64,000 nt of DNA from RUG13409 sp045546135 (GTDB lineage: Bacteria; Bacillota; Clostridia; Peptostreptococcales; Anaerovoracaceae), in NCBI GenBank assembly GCA_045546135.1, contig JAZQCD010000004.1, positions 1-64,000 of the forward strand, written 5' to 3'. Shown here in pieces: positions 15,911-24,799 of this stretch (positions within the stretch are counted from its first letter, which is position 1; the number at the start of each line of letters is the position of its first letter). The notes beneath the pieces were generated by a model, which was not told the origin of the DNA, did no database searches, and saw nothing but the letters and a program-made list of their open reading frames with translations. Both the position numbers and the translations under genes were made by a program.

Positions 15911-18226
15911 TTACTCTGCCTCCACTATACCTTTCAGGATCTGCTCTTTTGTCCTGTGTTCAGGCTCTGTCTTGTACTGTACTCTCTTGATTATGGCTAT
16001 CAGTATTCCTTCAAGGAGGAAGTAGATGATAGTTACAGTGATCAGGGAGAAGAATGCTTCGTAGGTCCTGGACCTTACAAGGTCTGCAGCCTTGGTCAGA
16101 TCCATGGCAGCTATATATCCCACGATAGCTGTTTCCTTGATGAGAGCAACTACGTCATTTTTGTATATGGGCATGAAGTGCCTTGCAGCCTGAGGAAGTA
16201 TGATCTTGAAGAAGCACTGGCTGTCGCTGTAGCCAAGAGCTCTTGAAGCTTCTGTCTGTCCTCTTGGGATGGCATTGCATCCCACGCAGAGCATGTCATA
16301 CATCTGGACTCCGAAGATCATGGTAAATCCTATGATGGATACCCAGATAACATTAAGGTCCACCTTGACGAATACGACGAAGGCAAGGAGCATGAGGAAT
16401 ACTACCGTAGGTACGCCCTCAATGAACCAGTTGACGAAATTGGTGATGCCATTTGCTATCTTGTTACCATGGCGGCAAAGCATGTATACAGCAAAGCCGA
16501 GGATGGTACCGAATGCAATGGATACAAGGGTTATCATCATGGTATTTCCGATACCCTGCAGGAAGAGCTTCCAGCGTCCTTCTTTTACGAAGGTGTTGTT
16601 GAAACTGTTTCTGATCCTTGCAAAGAAGCCGTCTTCTACAGCGTCCTCTCCAGGAAGGACGAAGACTATGTCGCATCTATAGTATGGATCGGAAAGGACA
16701 GAGTTTTCTGCTCTTTCTTCATCAACTACGATGTTCATTCCGAAATCATATTTTCCTGCTATGGCGCCTACTGCTATGGAGTCGAATTCCATGGCTCTGA
16801 AGTCAGGTGTATATCCGTATTCAGCGCAGAAGTTCATCATGAACTCTACGTCGTAGCCTGAGAACTCTCCGTTGCTTTCAAAGGAGAATGGCTCATATCC
16901 GCCTTCGATGGCTATGATGACGGAACCGTTCTCGCCTGTGAATTCAGGTCTGTTCTCTATATGGCAGGTATTCGGATCCCAGTTCTTGACCCAGTAATCG
17001 TAAAGTTCATCGAGCCAGCCTGTGTTCTTTCCGTTTTGAATGAACTCCTGCATCTGGTTATACAGGGTCTCCTGCTTTTCATTGTTTCCTATGATGACAG
17101 CAAAGTCGCAGTAACCTGCTTTCTCGTCCATAACTACAAGTTCTGGATGAGCAAACCTCTGAGCATAGTAACCTACTTCTTCGATGAGGTAAGCATCTAT
17201 CCTCTTTGATTTAAGAGCAGGGATCATGTCGTTTGGCAGCTTGTAATAAAGCCACTGTTCGCCCTGGATCTGATCCTTGATGAGATCTTCGTAAAGGACT
17301 CCTGTCTGAACTCCTATCCTCTTGCCGTCGAGATCCTTGATGGTCTCGATGCCGCTTGGGGATGCATTTCCACCCTTGTCCTCAGGAAGTACGAAGACTA
17401 TATCGCATCTGTAGTAAGGATCTGAAAGGACAGAGTTTTCTGCTCTTTCTTCATCTACTACGATGTTCATTCCGAAATCGTATTTTCCTGCTATGGCTCC
17501 GACTGCTATGGAGTCGAATTCCATTGCTCTGAAGTCAGGTGTATATCCGTATTTAGCGCAGAAGTTCATCATGAACTCTACGTCGTAACCGGAGAATTCT
17601 CCATTGCTCTCAAAGGAGAATGGCTCATATCCGCCTTCGATGGCTATGATTACGGAACCGTTCTCTCCTGTGAACTCAGGTTTGTTTTCTATGCGGCAGG
17701 TATCAGGATTCCAGTTCTTGACCCAGTAATCATAAAGGTCGTCGAGCCATCCGGATTCCTTTCCGTCGTGAATGAATTCCTGCATCTGGTCATAGAGAGT
17801 CTTTTGCTTTGCATTGTTTCCTATGATGACAGCAAAATCGCAGTAACCTGCTTTTTCGTCCATGACAACAAGTTCAGGATGAGCAAATCTCTGAGCATAG
17901 TATCCGACTTCTTCGATGAGGTAAGCATCTATCCTCTTTGAATTAAGAGCGGGGATCATGTCGTTTGGCAGCTTGTAATAGAGCCACTCTTCGCCTTCGA
18001 TGGAGTCTTTGATGAGGTCCTCATAGAGAACTCCTGTCTGAACTCCTATCCTCTTGCCGTCAAGGTCCTTGATGGAGTTTATACCGTCGGATCTGCCTGC
18101 ACTTGGGTTCGGAGCTATCAGAAGCTCATTCGATCCTTCGCTTGAGGATGCAAAGACCGGGAGCACTGCCATGACAATAAGGAGCATGGCAAGGATGAAG
18201 CATGTATATCTCTTTGTATTTTTCAT
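15911..18226 (-). CDS. Amino-acid ABC transporter: duplicated binding domain fused to permease
   Basis: A polar amino-acid importer subunit of 771 residues with the start placed at 18226. GGAGGAG stands 7-8 bases upstream, and the 7-residue longer reading would overlap the ATPase gene. After the signal peptide come two SBP_bac_3-type units, 732 bases apart and almost identical. Each begins IKDLDGKRIGVQTGVLYEDL and ends CDIVFVLP. Within each unit the lobe order is reversed relative to the common binding protein (lobe 2 before lobe 1). The C-terminal part is a HisM/GlnP-type permease with the EAA loop QTEASRALGYSDSQCFFKIILPQA. It follows its ATPase gene by 5 bases. Substrate unknown. Confidence 0.88.
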   Translation of the reverse strand: MKNTKRYTCFILAMLLIVMAVLPVFASSSEGSNELLIAPNPSAGRSDGINSIKDLDGKRIGVQTGVLYEDLIKDSIEGEEWLYYKLPNDMIPALNSKRIDAYLIEEVGYYAQRFAHPELVVMDEKAGYCDFAVIIGNNAKQKTLYDQMQEFIHDGKESGWLDDLYDYWVKNWNPDTCRIENKPEFTGENGSVIIAIEGGYEPFSFESNGEFSGYDVEFMMNFCAKYGYTPDFRAMEFDSIAVGAIAGKYDFGMNIVVDEERAENSVLSDPYYRCDIVFVLPEDKGGNASPSGIETIKDLDGKRIGVQTGVLYEDLIKDQIQGEQWLYYKLPNDMIPALKSKRIDAYLIEEVGYYAQRFAHPELVVMDEKAGYCDFAVIIGNNEKQETLYNQMQEFIQNGKNTGWLDELYDYWVKNWDPNTCHIENRPEFTGENGSVIIAIEGGYEPFSFESNGEFSGYDVEFMMNFCAEYGYTPDFRAMEFDSIAVGAIAGKYDFGMNIVVDEERAENSVLSDPYYRCDIVFVLPGEDAVEDGFFARIRNSFNNTFVKEGRWKLFLQGIGNTMMITLVSIAFGTILGFAVYMLCRHGNKIANGITNFVNWFIEGVPTVVFLMLLAFVVFVKVDLNVIWVSIIGFTMIFGVQMYDMLCVGCNAIPRGQTEASRALGYSDSQCFFKIILPQAARHFMPIYKNDVVALIKETAIVGYIAAMDLTKAADLVRSRTYEAFFSLITVTIIYFLLEGILIAIIKRVQYKTEPEHRTKEQILKGIVEAE
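16650..18073 (-). repeat. In-frame tandem duplication of the binding-protein module
   Basis: Two consecutive copies (about 17342-18073 and 16650-17341) encode proteins that differ at few positions, for example SIEGEE versus QIQGEQ and NPDTCRIENK versus NPDTCHIENR-like changes. The period is 244 codons. Near-identity at protein and DNA level indicates a recent duplication or ongoing gene conversion. Confidence 0.92.
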
Positions 18227-18231
18227 TTCAC

Positions 18232-19338
18232 TTACTCCTCCACCCATCTGAACTCAAAATAGATACGGTTGTTGCACTCGTAGGGAAGTCCCTCTTGAAT
18301 GCTGTCTTCATAATATGTGGTAGGCTCTTCAAGTATGGACTTAAAGAGTATGTTCTCTGATTCCTTTGGATCGAAGTGCTCTCCCTTGTAGAGTATCTCC
18401 ATAGAGAGAAGGTCCTTCTTTTCGGAATAGTCGATCTTTGCAAAGATCCAAGGCTCATCTGACATCTGGAGGAGGTTGTTCATTACCATACCTTCAAGAG
18501 CAAGTTGGAGCTTACTGATACGGATGTTTTCGATAAGGAGCTTTTCAGCATAAGCCTGAAGGTCTTCCTTGACTGCTTCAAAGTCGAAGTTCGGGGTATC
18601 GATCTTGTACTGAAGAGTTGAGAGCCTGTGGATGAATCTCTTGGTCTTTTCCTTCTGAGGGTTGTCGAATATCTCCTTTGGAGTGCCGTCATCGTAGATG
18701 CCGCCTTCGTCCATGAAGAGGACTCTTGTTGCTATCTTCTTTGCAAAGTCCATCTCATGGGTGACTATCATCATGGTGCGTCCGCTCTTTGCAAGCATGC
18801 CTATAACGGACTGAACTTCTCCTATCATGCTCGGGTCAAGAGCTGATGTAGGCTCGTCGAAGAGTATGATGTCAGGATCCATTCCAAGAGTCCTTGCTAT
18901 AGCAACACGCTGCTGCTGGCCTCCTGAAAGTTCATCAGGATAGGCAAGGGCCTTTGAACCAAGACCTACCTTATGGAGAAGCTCCATAGAATAGTCATAG
19001 GCATCCTGACGGGATTTCCCGAGAAGTGTTATCTGGGGATTCATGATATTTTCTATTACAGTCATGTGACCAAAGAGGTTGAATGACTGGAATACCATGC
19101 CCATCTTCTTCCTTACTTCATTGATATCACAAGATTTGTCGGTAATGACCTGGCCGTTTACGATGATATCGCCGGAGGTTGGAGTATTGAGCATGTTGAT
19201 GCAACGCAAAAGCGTTGATTTACCGGTACCGGAAGGTCCGATAACAGCGATGACATCGCCGTCATTGATGGTGAGGTTTACATCCTCTAGTGGGATGACA
19301 TCATCAAATTCTTTTCTTAAGTGCCGAAGTTCGATCAT
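18232..19338 (-). CDS. Amino-acid ABC transporter ATPase with C-terminal extension
   Basis: GlnQ/HisP-type ATPase, 368 residues from the ATG at 19338, chosen because GGAGAAAG stands just upstream. Walker A GPSGTGKS is at 34-41, signature LSGGQ at 137-141, Walker B IILFDE at 157-162, and the H-loop is in IVTHEMDF. The usual protein ends near residue 240. Here about 125 more residues follow, including LQLALEGMVMNNLLQ and MEILYKGEHFDP. These are weakly reminiscent of a GHKL ATPase/anti-sigma fold, which is only an impression. It is the first gene of the transporter operon, behind a structured leader. Confidence 0.88.
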   Translation of the reverse strand: MIELRHLRKEFDDVIPLEDVNLTINDGDVIAVIGPSGTGKSTLLRCINMLNTPTSGDIIVNGQVITDKSCDINEVRKKMGMVFQSFNLFGHMTVIENIMNPQITLLGKSRQDAYDYSMELLHKVGLGSKALAYPDELSGGQQQRVAIARTLGMDPDIILFDEPTSALDPSMIGEVQSVIGMLAKSGRTMMIVTHEMDFAKKIATRVLFMDEGGIYDDGTPKEIFDNPQKEKTKRFIHRLSTLQYKIDTPNFDFEAVKEDLQAYAEKLLIENIRISKLQLALEGMVMNNLLQMSDEPWIFAKIDYSEKKDLLSMEILYKGEHFDPKESENILFKSILEEPTTYYEDSIQEGLPYECNNRIYFEFRWVEE

Positions 19339-19394
19339 TTTGCTTTCTCCATAAAAACGCAAAATAGCTCAGGCTAAAAGCTCTGAACTACTAC

Positions 19395-19590
19395 CGATTA
19401 ACAATATTCAATACAAAAGTCTTTACATGACAGCTGTCTGCTGCTGCGGAGTTCCTCAGTCCCGCTTCAGACTTAAAGTATTCAATTTTCCTTTTCATCT
19501 TGGAACTATCAACTCCTTCTTGAGCAGCCCTTTGGTCTGCCTGCTGAAACCCTTGCAAGTTCAAGGGATATCGACTCTTTTTTGTAAGGA
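19395..19590 (-). promoter_or_regulatory. Structured leader of the amino-acid transporter operon
   Basis: About 245 bases of leader lie between the promoter and the ATPase gene. Three nested stems pair 19440-19463 with 19502-19528 (GCTGCT/AGCAGC, GGAGTT/AACTCC, AGTCCC/GGAACT). No known riboswitch class was recognised. The same stretch is also open in one frame: a 35-codon reading starts MKRKIEYFKSEAGLRN and ends at a TAG at about 19395. It could be a leader peptide or a coincidence. Confidence 0.5.
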
Positions 19591-19591
19591 A

Positions 19592-19620
19592 AGTATAGTC
19601 CCTTGAAGACTCAATGTCTA
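19592..19620 (-). promoter_or_regulatory. Promoter of the amino-acid transporter operon
   Basis: The minus strand shows TAGACA (-35), a 17-base spacer and TATACT (-10). The start site would be near 19585. Confidence 0.7.
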
Positions 19621-19642
19621 CACTTTTTTAATATTTGTAAAA

Positions 19643-19978
19643 TTATTTTTCTAAAAGGAAAAACAAGGGTCTGTAGAGGTCCTCGAGCCTTGCAAGGGTC
19701 TGGGCCTCGTCTATGGCCTGCGAGAGCTCTTCTGTCATCTTGCCCTGCTCTTCGATGGATGCTTTTACAGTATCCTTTCTTTCCTGCAGGTTCCTAGGGT
19801 AGGTGAGCCTGTCAGAAAGGGTCCTGAGGTCAGTATCGCTCATTGCTCCGTGCATCTCTTTTCTGTACCTTGCGATGAAGGGGATAGTATTTCCTTCATC
19901 TATGAGCTCGATGACATTCTTTACATAGCTTTCCTTTTGACTGAGTTCTTCTGCTATTATCTGATATATCTCTTTCAA
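19643..19978 (-). pseudogene. tex: Remnant of tex (transcription accessory protein), N-terminal 111 residues only
   Basis: The reading begins like an intact Tex N-terminal domain: IIAEELSQKESYVKNVIELI, NTIPFIARYRKEMHGAM, ARLEDLYRP. It ends after residue 111 with an unrelated tail (LFFLLEK). Full Tex proteins have about 700-750 residues, with RNase H-like, HhH and S1 domains, none of which is present. The transporter promoter begins only 22 bases downstream, so the rest of tex was lost, probably when the transporter locus was joined here. It may still be transcribed but should not make a working Tex. Confidence 0.82.
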
Positions 19979-20024
19979 TCCGTTTTCTCCTTTTCTTTTC
20001 GCATTGCCCGTTATTATACCACAG

Positions 20025-20060
20025 CAAAAAAAGAAGCGGATCCTTAAATTAGGTCCGCCT
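20025..20060 (-). terminator. Terminator after the SGNH hydrolase gene
   Basis: The minus-strand hairpin GCGGACC/GGATCCGC with one mismatch is followed by a T-rich run (CTTCTTTTTTT). It is of moderate strength. Confidence 0.65.
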
Positions 20061-20068
20061 GAAAGTAT

Positions 20069-21271
20069 TTAATTGAAATCGAGATGCCCTGTTATATAGT
20101 CCGTAAGGAGTATATATCCATCGCTGTTCAAGTGGAAGTGATCCTCTCCAAGGTATTCTTTCTTGCAATACCCTGTTTCGGGATCCTTGAACACTTCAGC
20201 TGCATTGATGAATTTAAGGCCGTATTTCCTGCAAAGCTCGCAGTAGATCGTATTTGCTTCGTTGATGCGCTGATTCCTGAGGAAGCCTCTCCCCTCTACA
20301 TATTTGTAATCGTACTCTTCGTCATAAGGACACATGGAGCAAAGGTCGAAATGGATGTCTGGATATTCAGTGACCAATTTACTCAAGATCTTGTCAAAAG
20401 CCGTCCTGTAATATTCAGCTGACCAGTACCAGGAAGTCTGGTTGCCAAGGAGCATGATGACGTACTTTGGCTTTTTCTCATCGAGGAGCTCATAAAAAGT
20501 CTTTTTTGAATCCTCTATGCCTACATAAAGAGTCTGACTTTCAAGGTCGTCTGCATTGAGAGCTCCCTTTGACCAAAGCCTCTCAAGGTCTGTCATCTGA
20601 TATGCGACCATATATCCTACAAAGGAGTCTCCCATGATGATGCATTGTTTAAAGAAGTCTCTGTCGTAAGGAACGGGCTTGGCAATGACGTCTGAAAAGA
20701 ATGGATTCAGATCGAACTCCTTCATGGACATGGTCATAGGACCTTTTTCTGTGACGTTCACCGTCCTTCTCTCGCGGCTTATGTTGCCTGCGCTGTCTTC
20801 AGCATAATATGAGATATGATAGGTGCCCGGCTCATCCATGTTTACATCGGATTCCGTATATACTTTTTCAGTTACGTCTCCGTCGGCATTATCTATGGCT
20901 GTATAGCCATATTCCTCATACTCGCTTCCTTTTTCAGCGGATATGGTCTTCATGCCGCTCAAAGTGATGACAGGAGGAGTAGTATCGACTACATTTACCT
21001 TCCTTCTTCCAGTCTGAGTAAGGAAGCTGTATTTGACAACGTAATTCCCGGGGACTGAAGTATCCAGGTCTCCGCCCACCCTTATCTCTCCATTAAGACC
21101 AAAGCGAAGACTTGCGCCGGGATCTTCAAAGGCATCTCCGCACTCTACAGTCATCTCCTTGTCTCCGTTAAGTGAGATCAAAGTCGGGATAAACAATAGA
21201 GCAAGCACGAGCGCAAACAGGGAAACGGTAAGTATGAGTTTTCGAATATTTATTTTTTTCTTTTCAGGCAT
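20069..21271 (-). CDS. Membrane-anchored SGNH/GDSL hydrolase with two Ig-like domains
   Basis: A 400-residue protein with a short cytoplasmic start and one N-terminal helix (about 11-33). Two cadherin/DUF5011-type Ig-like domains follow (the second is VVDTTPPVITLSGM... YTAIDNADGDVTEKV... AEDSAGN). The C-terminal SGNH esterase domain has the nucleophile block IIMGDSFVGY (Ser near 213), the oxyanion Asn in MLLGNQTSW, and the Asp-His pair in EDHFHLNSDGY near 376-386. It would act outside the cell on polysaccharide or peptidoglycan esters. The exact substrate is unknown. It is monocistronic, with a divergent gene upstream. Confidence 0.84.
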   Translation of the reverse strand: MPEKKKINIRKLILTVSLFALVLALLFIPTLISLNGDKEMTVECGDAFEDPGASLRFGLNGEIRVGGDLDTSVPGNYVVKYSFLTQTGRRKVNVVDTTPPVITLSGMKTISAEKGSEYEEYGYTAIDNADGDVTEKVYTESDVNMDEPGTYHISYYAEDSAGNISRERRTVNVTEKGPMTMSMKEFDLNPFFSDVIAKPVPYDRDFFKQCIIMGDSFVGYMVAYQMTDLERLWSKGALNADDLESQTLYVGIEDSKKTFYELLDEKKPKYVIMLLGNQTSWYWSAEYYRTAFDKILSKLVTEYPDIHFDLCSMCPYDEEYDYKYVEGRGFLRNQRINEANTIYCELCRKYGLKFINAAEVFKDPETGYCKKEYLGEDHFHLNSDGYILLTDYITGHLDFN

Positions 21272-21430
21272 TATCCTTTCCTCTGAAAGCTATGCTTTCA
21301 CGACCTTCTAATTCTATGACCCTATTTTTCTTTGGTCAAGACCCTTTACCTTCTTCCTTATTCGTGTTCAGCTGTGCATACGCTTTTCGCATAAATATGA
21401 TATGATACATACAGAAGGTAAAAGGAAGCT

Positions 21431-22699
21431 ATGGCAAAGAACTGGTACAGGCTCGACACTGCGGCGCTCATCTTTCCCGCTATAAAAAGAAAGGATTGGA
21501 GCAACGCATTCAGAGTCTCTGCAACTTTAGATGAAGAGATAGACATCTCGCTTATGGAAAGGGCGGCAAAGGATCTTCGCTCCCGTTTCCCCTTTTACTA
21601 TGTCTCCCTTCACAGGGGTCTGTTTTGGTACTACCTTGAAGAGACCGATGAAGACATAAAAGTTAAGGACGATTTCGCTTATCCTCTCACCTTTATGAGC
21701 AAAAAAGAACTCAAAAAGTGCTGCGTAAGGCTCCTTGTATACAGGAAGAGGATAGCCGCTGAAGTCTTCCATTCTGTCACTGACGGAAGGGGCGGTATGA
21801 TATATCTCTCCACACTCCTTTCAAGGTATCTCTATCTGAAATACGGAACGAAAGTAAAAGCAGAAGGTATAGTACTCGATACAGATGCAGTTCCTTCAAC
21901 TGAAGAACTTGAAGAAAGCTTTTTCAGATATGCATCAGACGCTCCGGGAGGAAGAAAGGATCCTGTTTGCTACAGGCTCCACGGCACTGCGGAAAAGGAC
22001 GGATTCAGACACCTTACTACGGGCATAGTGGACACTAAAAAGCTCCTCGATACAGCCCACAGCTACAAAGCATCCGTTTCAACTTTCCTTGCAGCAGTAA
22101 TGGCTAAGTGCATCATAGAGATGCAGGCAAAGGAAAAGAGAAAGAGAAAGCAAAGATATGTGAAAGTGACTCTTCCCATAGACCTAAGGAAGCTTTACGG
22201 CAGCAGGACACTCAAGAACTTTACTTTCCTTCTCAATGTTGGCGTAGATCCAAAGCTTGGAGAATACAGTTTTGAAGACCTTTGCTCTGCCATGTACCAC
22301 CAGCTCAAGGCCTACAATACTCCTCAGTACATGTCCGGCCAGATATCGGACAATGTAAGGCCTCAAAAGAACCTCTTTTTAAGGCTCGCTCCTCTTTTCA
22401 TAAAGAACTTCGTAATGAGACTTGTATATATGAGGACAGGAGAAAGCGGCAGCTGCATCAACATCTCCAATATGGGAGAAGTGACCCTTCCAAAAGAGAT
22501 GAACGATCATGTCGAGAGGATGGAGTTCATCATAGGACCTCAGATAAGTTATCCTAACAACTGCTCTGTGTGCAGCTTAAAAGGGAAGACATATATATCC
22601 ATGATAAGGAGCATCAAGGAATCTGAACTTGAAAGAAGGTTCTTCTCCTTCCTTGTGGAACTTGGCATCGGCGTAGAAATAGAGACTAACGGAGATTAG
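21431..22699 (+). CDS. Condensation-like acyltransferase (alcohol acetyltransferase-like)
   Basis: A 422-residue cytoplasmic protein of the BAHD/condensation-like acyltransferase fold. The active-site-like HSVTDGRGG (HxxxDG) is near residue 114, and the conserved core TLPIDLRKLYGSRTLKNFT stands at about 248-268. The RBS AAGGAAG precedes the ATG. The next gene (zinc ribbon and membrane protein) begins 2 bases after its stop, and the lipase-like gene follows, so the three form one operon. The same trio recurs in other Clostridia by my recollection, but its chemistry is not established. An acyl transfer to or from a lipid or peptide is inferred. Confidence 0.75.
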   Translation: MAKNWYRLDTAALIFPAIKRKDWSNAFRVSATLDEEIDISLMERAAKDLRSRFPFYYVSLHRGLFWYYLEETDEDIKVKDDFAYPLTFMSKKELKKCCVRLLVYRKRIAAEVFHSVTDGRGGMIYLSTLLSRYLYLKYGTKVKAEGIVLDTDAVPSTEELEESFFRYASDAPGGRKDPVCYRLHGTAEKDGFRHLTTGIVDTKKLLDTAHSYKASVSTFLAAVMAKCIIEMQAKEKRKRKQRYVKVTLPIDLRKLYGSRTLKNFTFLLNVGVDPKLGEYSFEDLCSAMYHQLKAYNTPQYMSGQISDNVRPQKNLFLRLAPLFIKNFVMRLVYMRTGESGSCINISNMGEVTLPKEMNDHVERMEFIIGPQISYPNNCSVCSLKGKTYISMIRSIKESELERRFFSFLVELGIGVEIETNGD

Positions 22700-22701
22700 A
22701 T

Positions 22702-23388
22702 ATGTATTGTGTAAAATGCGGTGTAAAACTTCAGGACGGAACTGAAAAGTGTCCTCTTTGCGGCACTCCCGTATGGAACCCGGAAAGCAAGAATAAGGAA
22801 AGCACCTACCCCGAGAGGCTCCCCATGCACTACATGGAATCAGCCGTTCCCATAGCGATCATAGCAACAGTCCTTTGCATCATAGCGGAACTTGTTTTGG
22901 TGGCTGTATGCCTTAACCTTTACGGAAGACTTGAATGGGGTGGCTATCCCATTTTCGGCATACTCCTTTTCTATGTGCTGATCATACTGCCCATGTGGTT
23001 CAAAAATCCTTTGCCGGAGGTCTTTGTTCCTGTGGACCATATAGCTATAGGACTTTATCTTCTGTTCATATGCTTAAAGACCGGAGGAAAGTGGTTTTTG
23101 AGTTTTGCAATGCCTGTAGTCCTTTTAAGCTGCGCTCTTGAGACTGCTGCTATTTGCTTATTCAAACATGTAAAGAAAGGTCACCTGTATATTTTGGGCG
23201 GGCTCTTCTTTTTCAGCGGAGGCATGACAATGCTTGTGGAACTTTTCCAGCACATAACTTTTGGCACAAAGATGTTCCGCTGGAGTCCCTATGCCTTTGC
23301 AGGCTTTGCAGTAGTAGGATTCTTCCTGCTTCTTGTAGCTATGATACCGTCACTTAAGCATTCTCTTGAAAAGAGACTCTTCTTTTAA
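22702..23388 (+). CDS. Zinc-ribbon membrane protein (DUF6320-like)
   Basis: A 228-residue protein that opens with a zinc ribbon (C3xxC6 and C17xxC20) followed by a short linker and about six transmembrane helices from residue 48 onward. No catalytic residues were recognised. It is sandwiched in an operon between the condensation-like acyltransferase and an alpha/beta hydrolase, which suggests a membrane platform or partner for them. The family name is from memory and should be treated as tentative. Confidence 0.72.
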   Translation: MYCVKCGVKLQDGTEKCPLCGTPVWNPESKNKESTYPERLPMHYMESAVPIAIIATVLCIIAELVLVAVCLNLYGRLEWGGYPIFGILLFYVLIILPMWFKNPLPEVFVPVDHIAIGLYLLFICLKTGGKWFLSFAMPVVLLSCALETAAICLFKHVKKGHLYILGGLFFFSGGMTMLVELFQHITFGTKMFRWSPYAFAGFAVVGFFLLLVAMIPSLKHSLEKRLFF

Positions 23389-23409
23389 GTTTTATCTAGA
23401 GGAAACAAA

Positions 23410-24498
23410 ATGGGAACACTTGCAAATTATCTTCGCTGGAGAGGCGATCTCAGCTTTAAAACAAGTCCCTTTACTATCATGGACGAGCTCGTATGCAGCG
23501 CTATAGCATACTTTGATATATCCGATGTTTATGAAAAAGGGAAGCATCAGACCTTAGGCGAAGTCCTTGACAAACAGCTTAAGGATGGGACCATCAAGTC
23601 AACATCCCTTGACGCAAGGGATGTAGCTATGGAGTTCATAGTAAGCGCAGCTCTTTCAAAGCGCTTCAGAGACGCAATCATCATAGATTATGAGGATCAC
23701 TACGACGGAGAAGAAGATGTGCAATTTGCAGCCACTACTCTGCAGCTTGACGACGGAAGCCTAATAGTATGCTTTAGAGGAACAGACAATTCTCTTTCCG
23801 GCTGGCGTGAAGACATGATGATAAGCTTTACAAAGCCAAAGGCTCAGGAGATGGCAAGGGAATACCTTGTAAGGAACCTTAAGCTTTTTAAGAAGGTCTA
23901 TGTCTGCGGCCACTCAAAAGGAGCAAACCTTGCTCTTTATGCAGCAGCTTTTCTTACAGACAAGCAGCTGGAGAAAGTAAAGGCTGTGTACATAAACGAC
24001 GGACCGGGACTTTGTGAAGACGTGGTATCAAAGGAACAGATCCAAAGAATAGACAGCCTCGCATGCCTGGTCCTTCCTGAGGATTCCGTAGTCGGCAGGA
24101 TCTTTGAACCTGAGCTTTCGAATAAGATCATAGTCAAAAGCGTCAACTCCGGTCTAATGGCTCACTCCATTTATTCATGGAAAATAGAGGACAACGCACT
24201 CGTAAAATCTGAGGGATTTTCCAAGAGTTCTGATTTCATAAATGACAGTCTAAATAAATACCTTGACGGCAAGGGCCTTGATGAAAGAAAAGAGATAGTA
24301 GATAGGATATTCGACGTCCTAAAGGAAAGCGGATACGAAAGACTGTCAGACTTTAAGGAAAACGGCCTTTCGGACCTGATCGGATTCTATACAAAAAAAC
24401 TGGGAGAGGGCATCTCCTCCATAAAACCAAAGGAGCTCCTAATGAGCTCTGTGGAGACCATAAAGTCTAAAATAGTAAAGGAAAGCAGCGAGGAATAA
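23410..24498 (+). CDS. Mbeg1-like/DUF2974 alpha/beta hydrolase
   Basis: A 362-residue lipase-like protein. The alpha/beta-hydrolase nucleophile elbow CGHSKGANLA (Ser near 169) follows the oxyanion segment VCFRGTDNSLSGWREDMM. A conserved Asp block VLPEDSVVGRIFEP and a His in MAHSIYSW complete the likely triad. The C-terminal 100 residues are helical. The RBS AGAGGAAA precedes the ATG. It is the third gene of the acyltransferase operon. A close paralogue lies at 31785-32864. There is no signal peptide, so an intracellular esterase or lipase is inferred. Substrate unknown. Confidence 0.84.
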   Translation: MGTLANYLRWRGDLSFKTSPFTIMDELVCSAIAYFDISDVYEKGKHQTLGEVLDKQLKDGTIKSTSLDARDVAMEFIVSAALSKRFRDAIIIDYEDHYDGEEDVQFAATTLQLDDGSLIVCFRGTDNSLSGWREDMMISFTKPKAQEMAREYLVRNLKLFKKVYVCGHSKGANLALYAAAFLTDKQLEKVKAVYINDGPGLCEDVVSKEQIQRIDSLACLVLPEDSVVGRIFEPELSNKIIVKSVNSGLMAHSIYSWKIEDNALVKSEGFSKSSDFINDSLNKYLDGKGLDERKEIVDRIFDVLKESGYERLSDFKENGLSDLIGFYTKKLGEGISSIKPKELLMSSVETIKSKIVKESSEE

Positions 24499-24567
24499 AT
24501 ACTCTTGATCCTTTTTGCATTCAAATACTGTATTCCAAAAGTCTTTGGTTGTGGTAGAATATCCCCC

Positions 24568-24786
24568 TTAGGTCTTTGAACGCATGATAAGACATATCGC
24601 TCCGCTTACTGCAAAGACAGCAGCGACGATATATCCTATGATCATCCTTTTGTGCAGTCTCATGTAAAGTTCAGGGGAACCATCGAGAACATGATAATAT
24701 CCAAATCGGCTAAAAAGGCCAAAGGCAAGAGCAAGCCCTCCTATGACAAGGCACACTATGCCAATTATGAGTAAAGTCTTTTTCAT
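24568..24786 (-). CDS. Small membrane protein with two helices
   Basis: A 72-residue protein with two predicted transmembrane helices (about 4-24 and 49-67) joined by a short loop, and a basic C-terminal end (RSKT). It has a strong RBS, AGGAGG, 7 bases before the ATG. It lies 13 bases after the DUF2007-like gene and is probably co-transcribed with it. No family recognised. Confidence 0.62.
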   Translation of the reverse strand: MKKTLLIIGIVCLVIGGLALAFGLFSRFGYYHVLDGSPELYMRLHKRMIIGYIVAAVFAVSGAICLIMRSKT

Positions 24787-24799
24787 ATTATCCTCCTAA

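Noticed and set aside
19395..19590. Lysine, glycine, SAM riboswitch or T-box in the transporter leader
   Set aside because: The characteristic conserved strings (for example TGG-ACCGCG of T-boxes, or the K-turn and AGTA elements of lysine switches) are absent.
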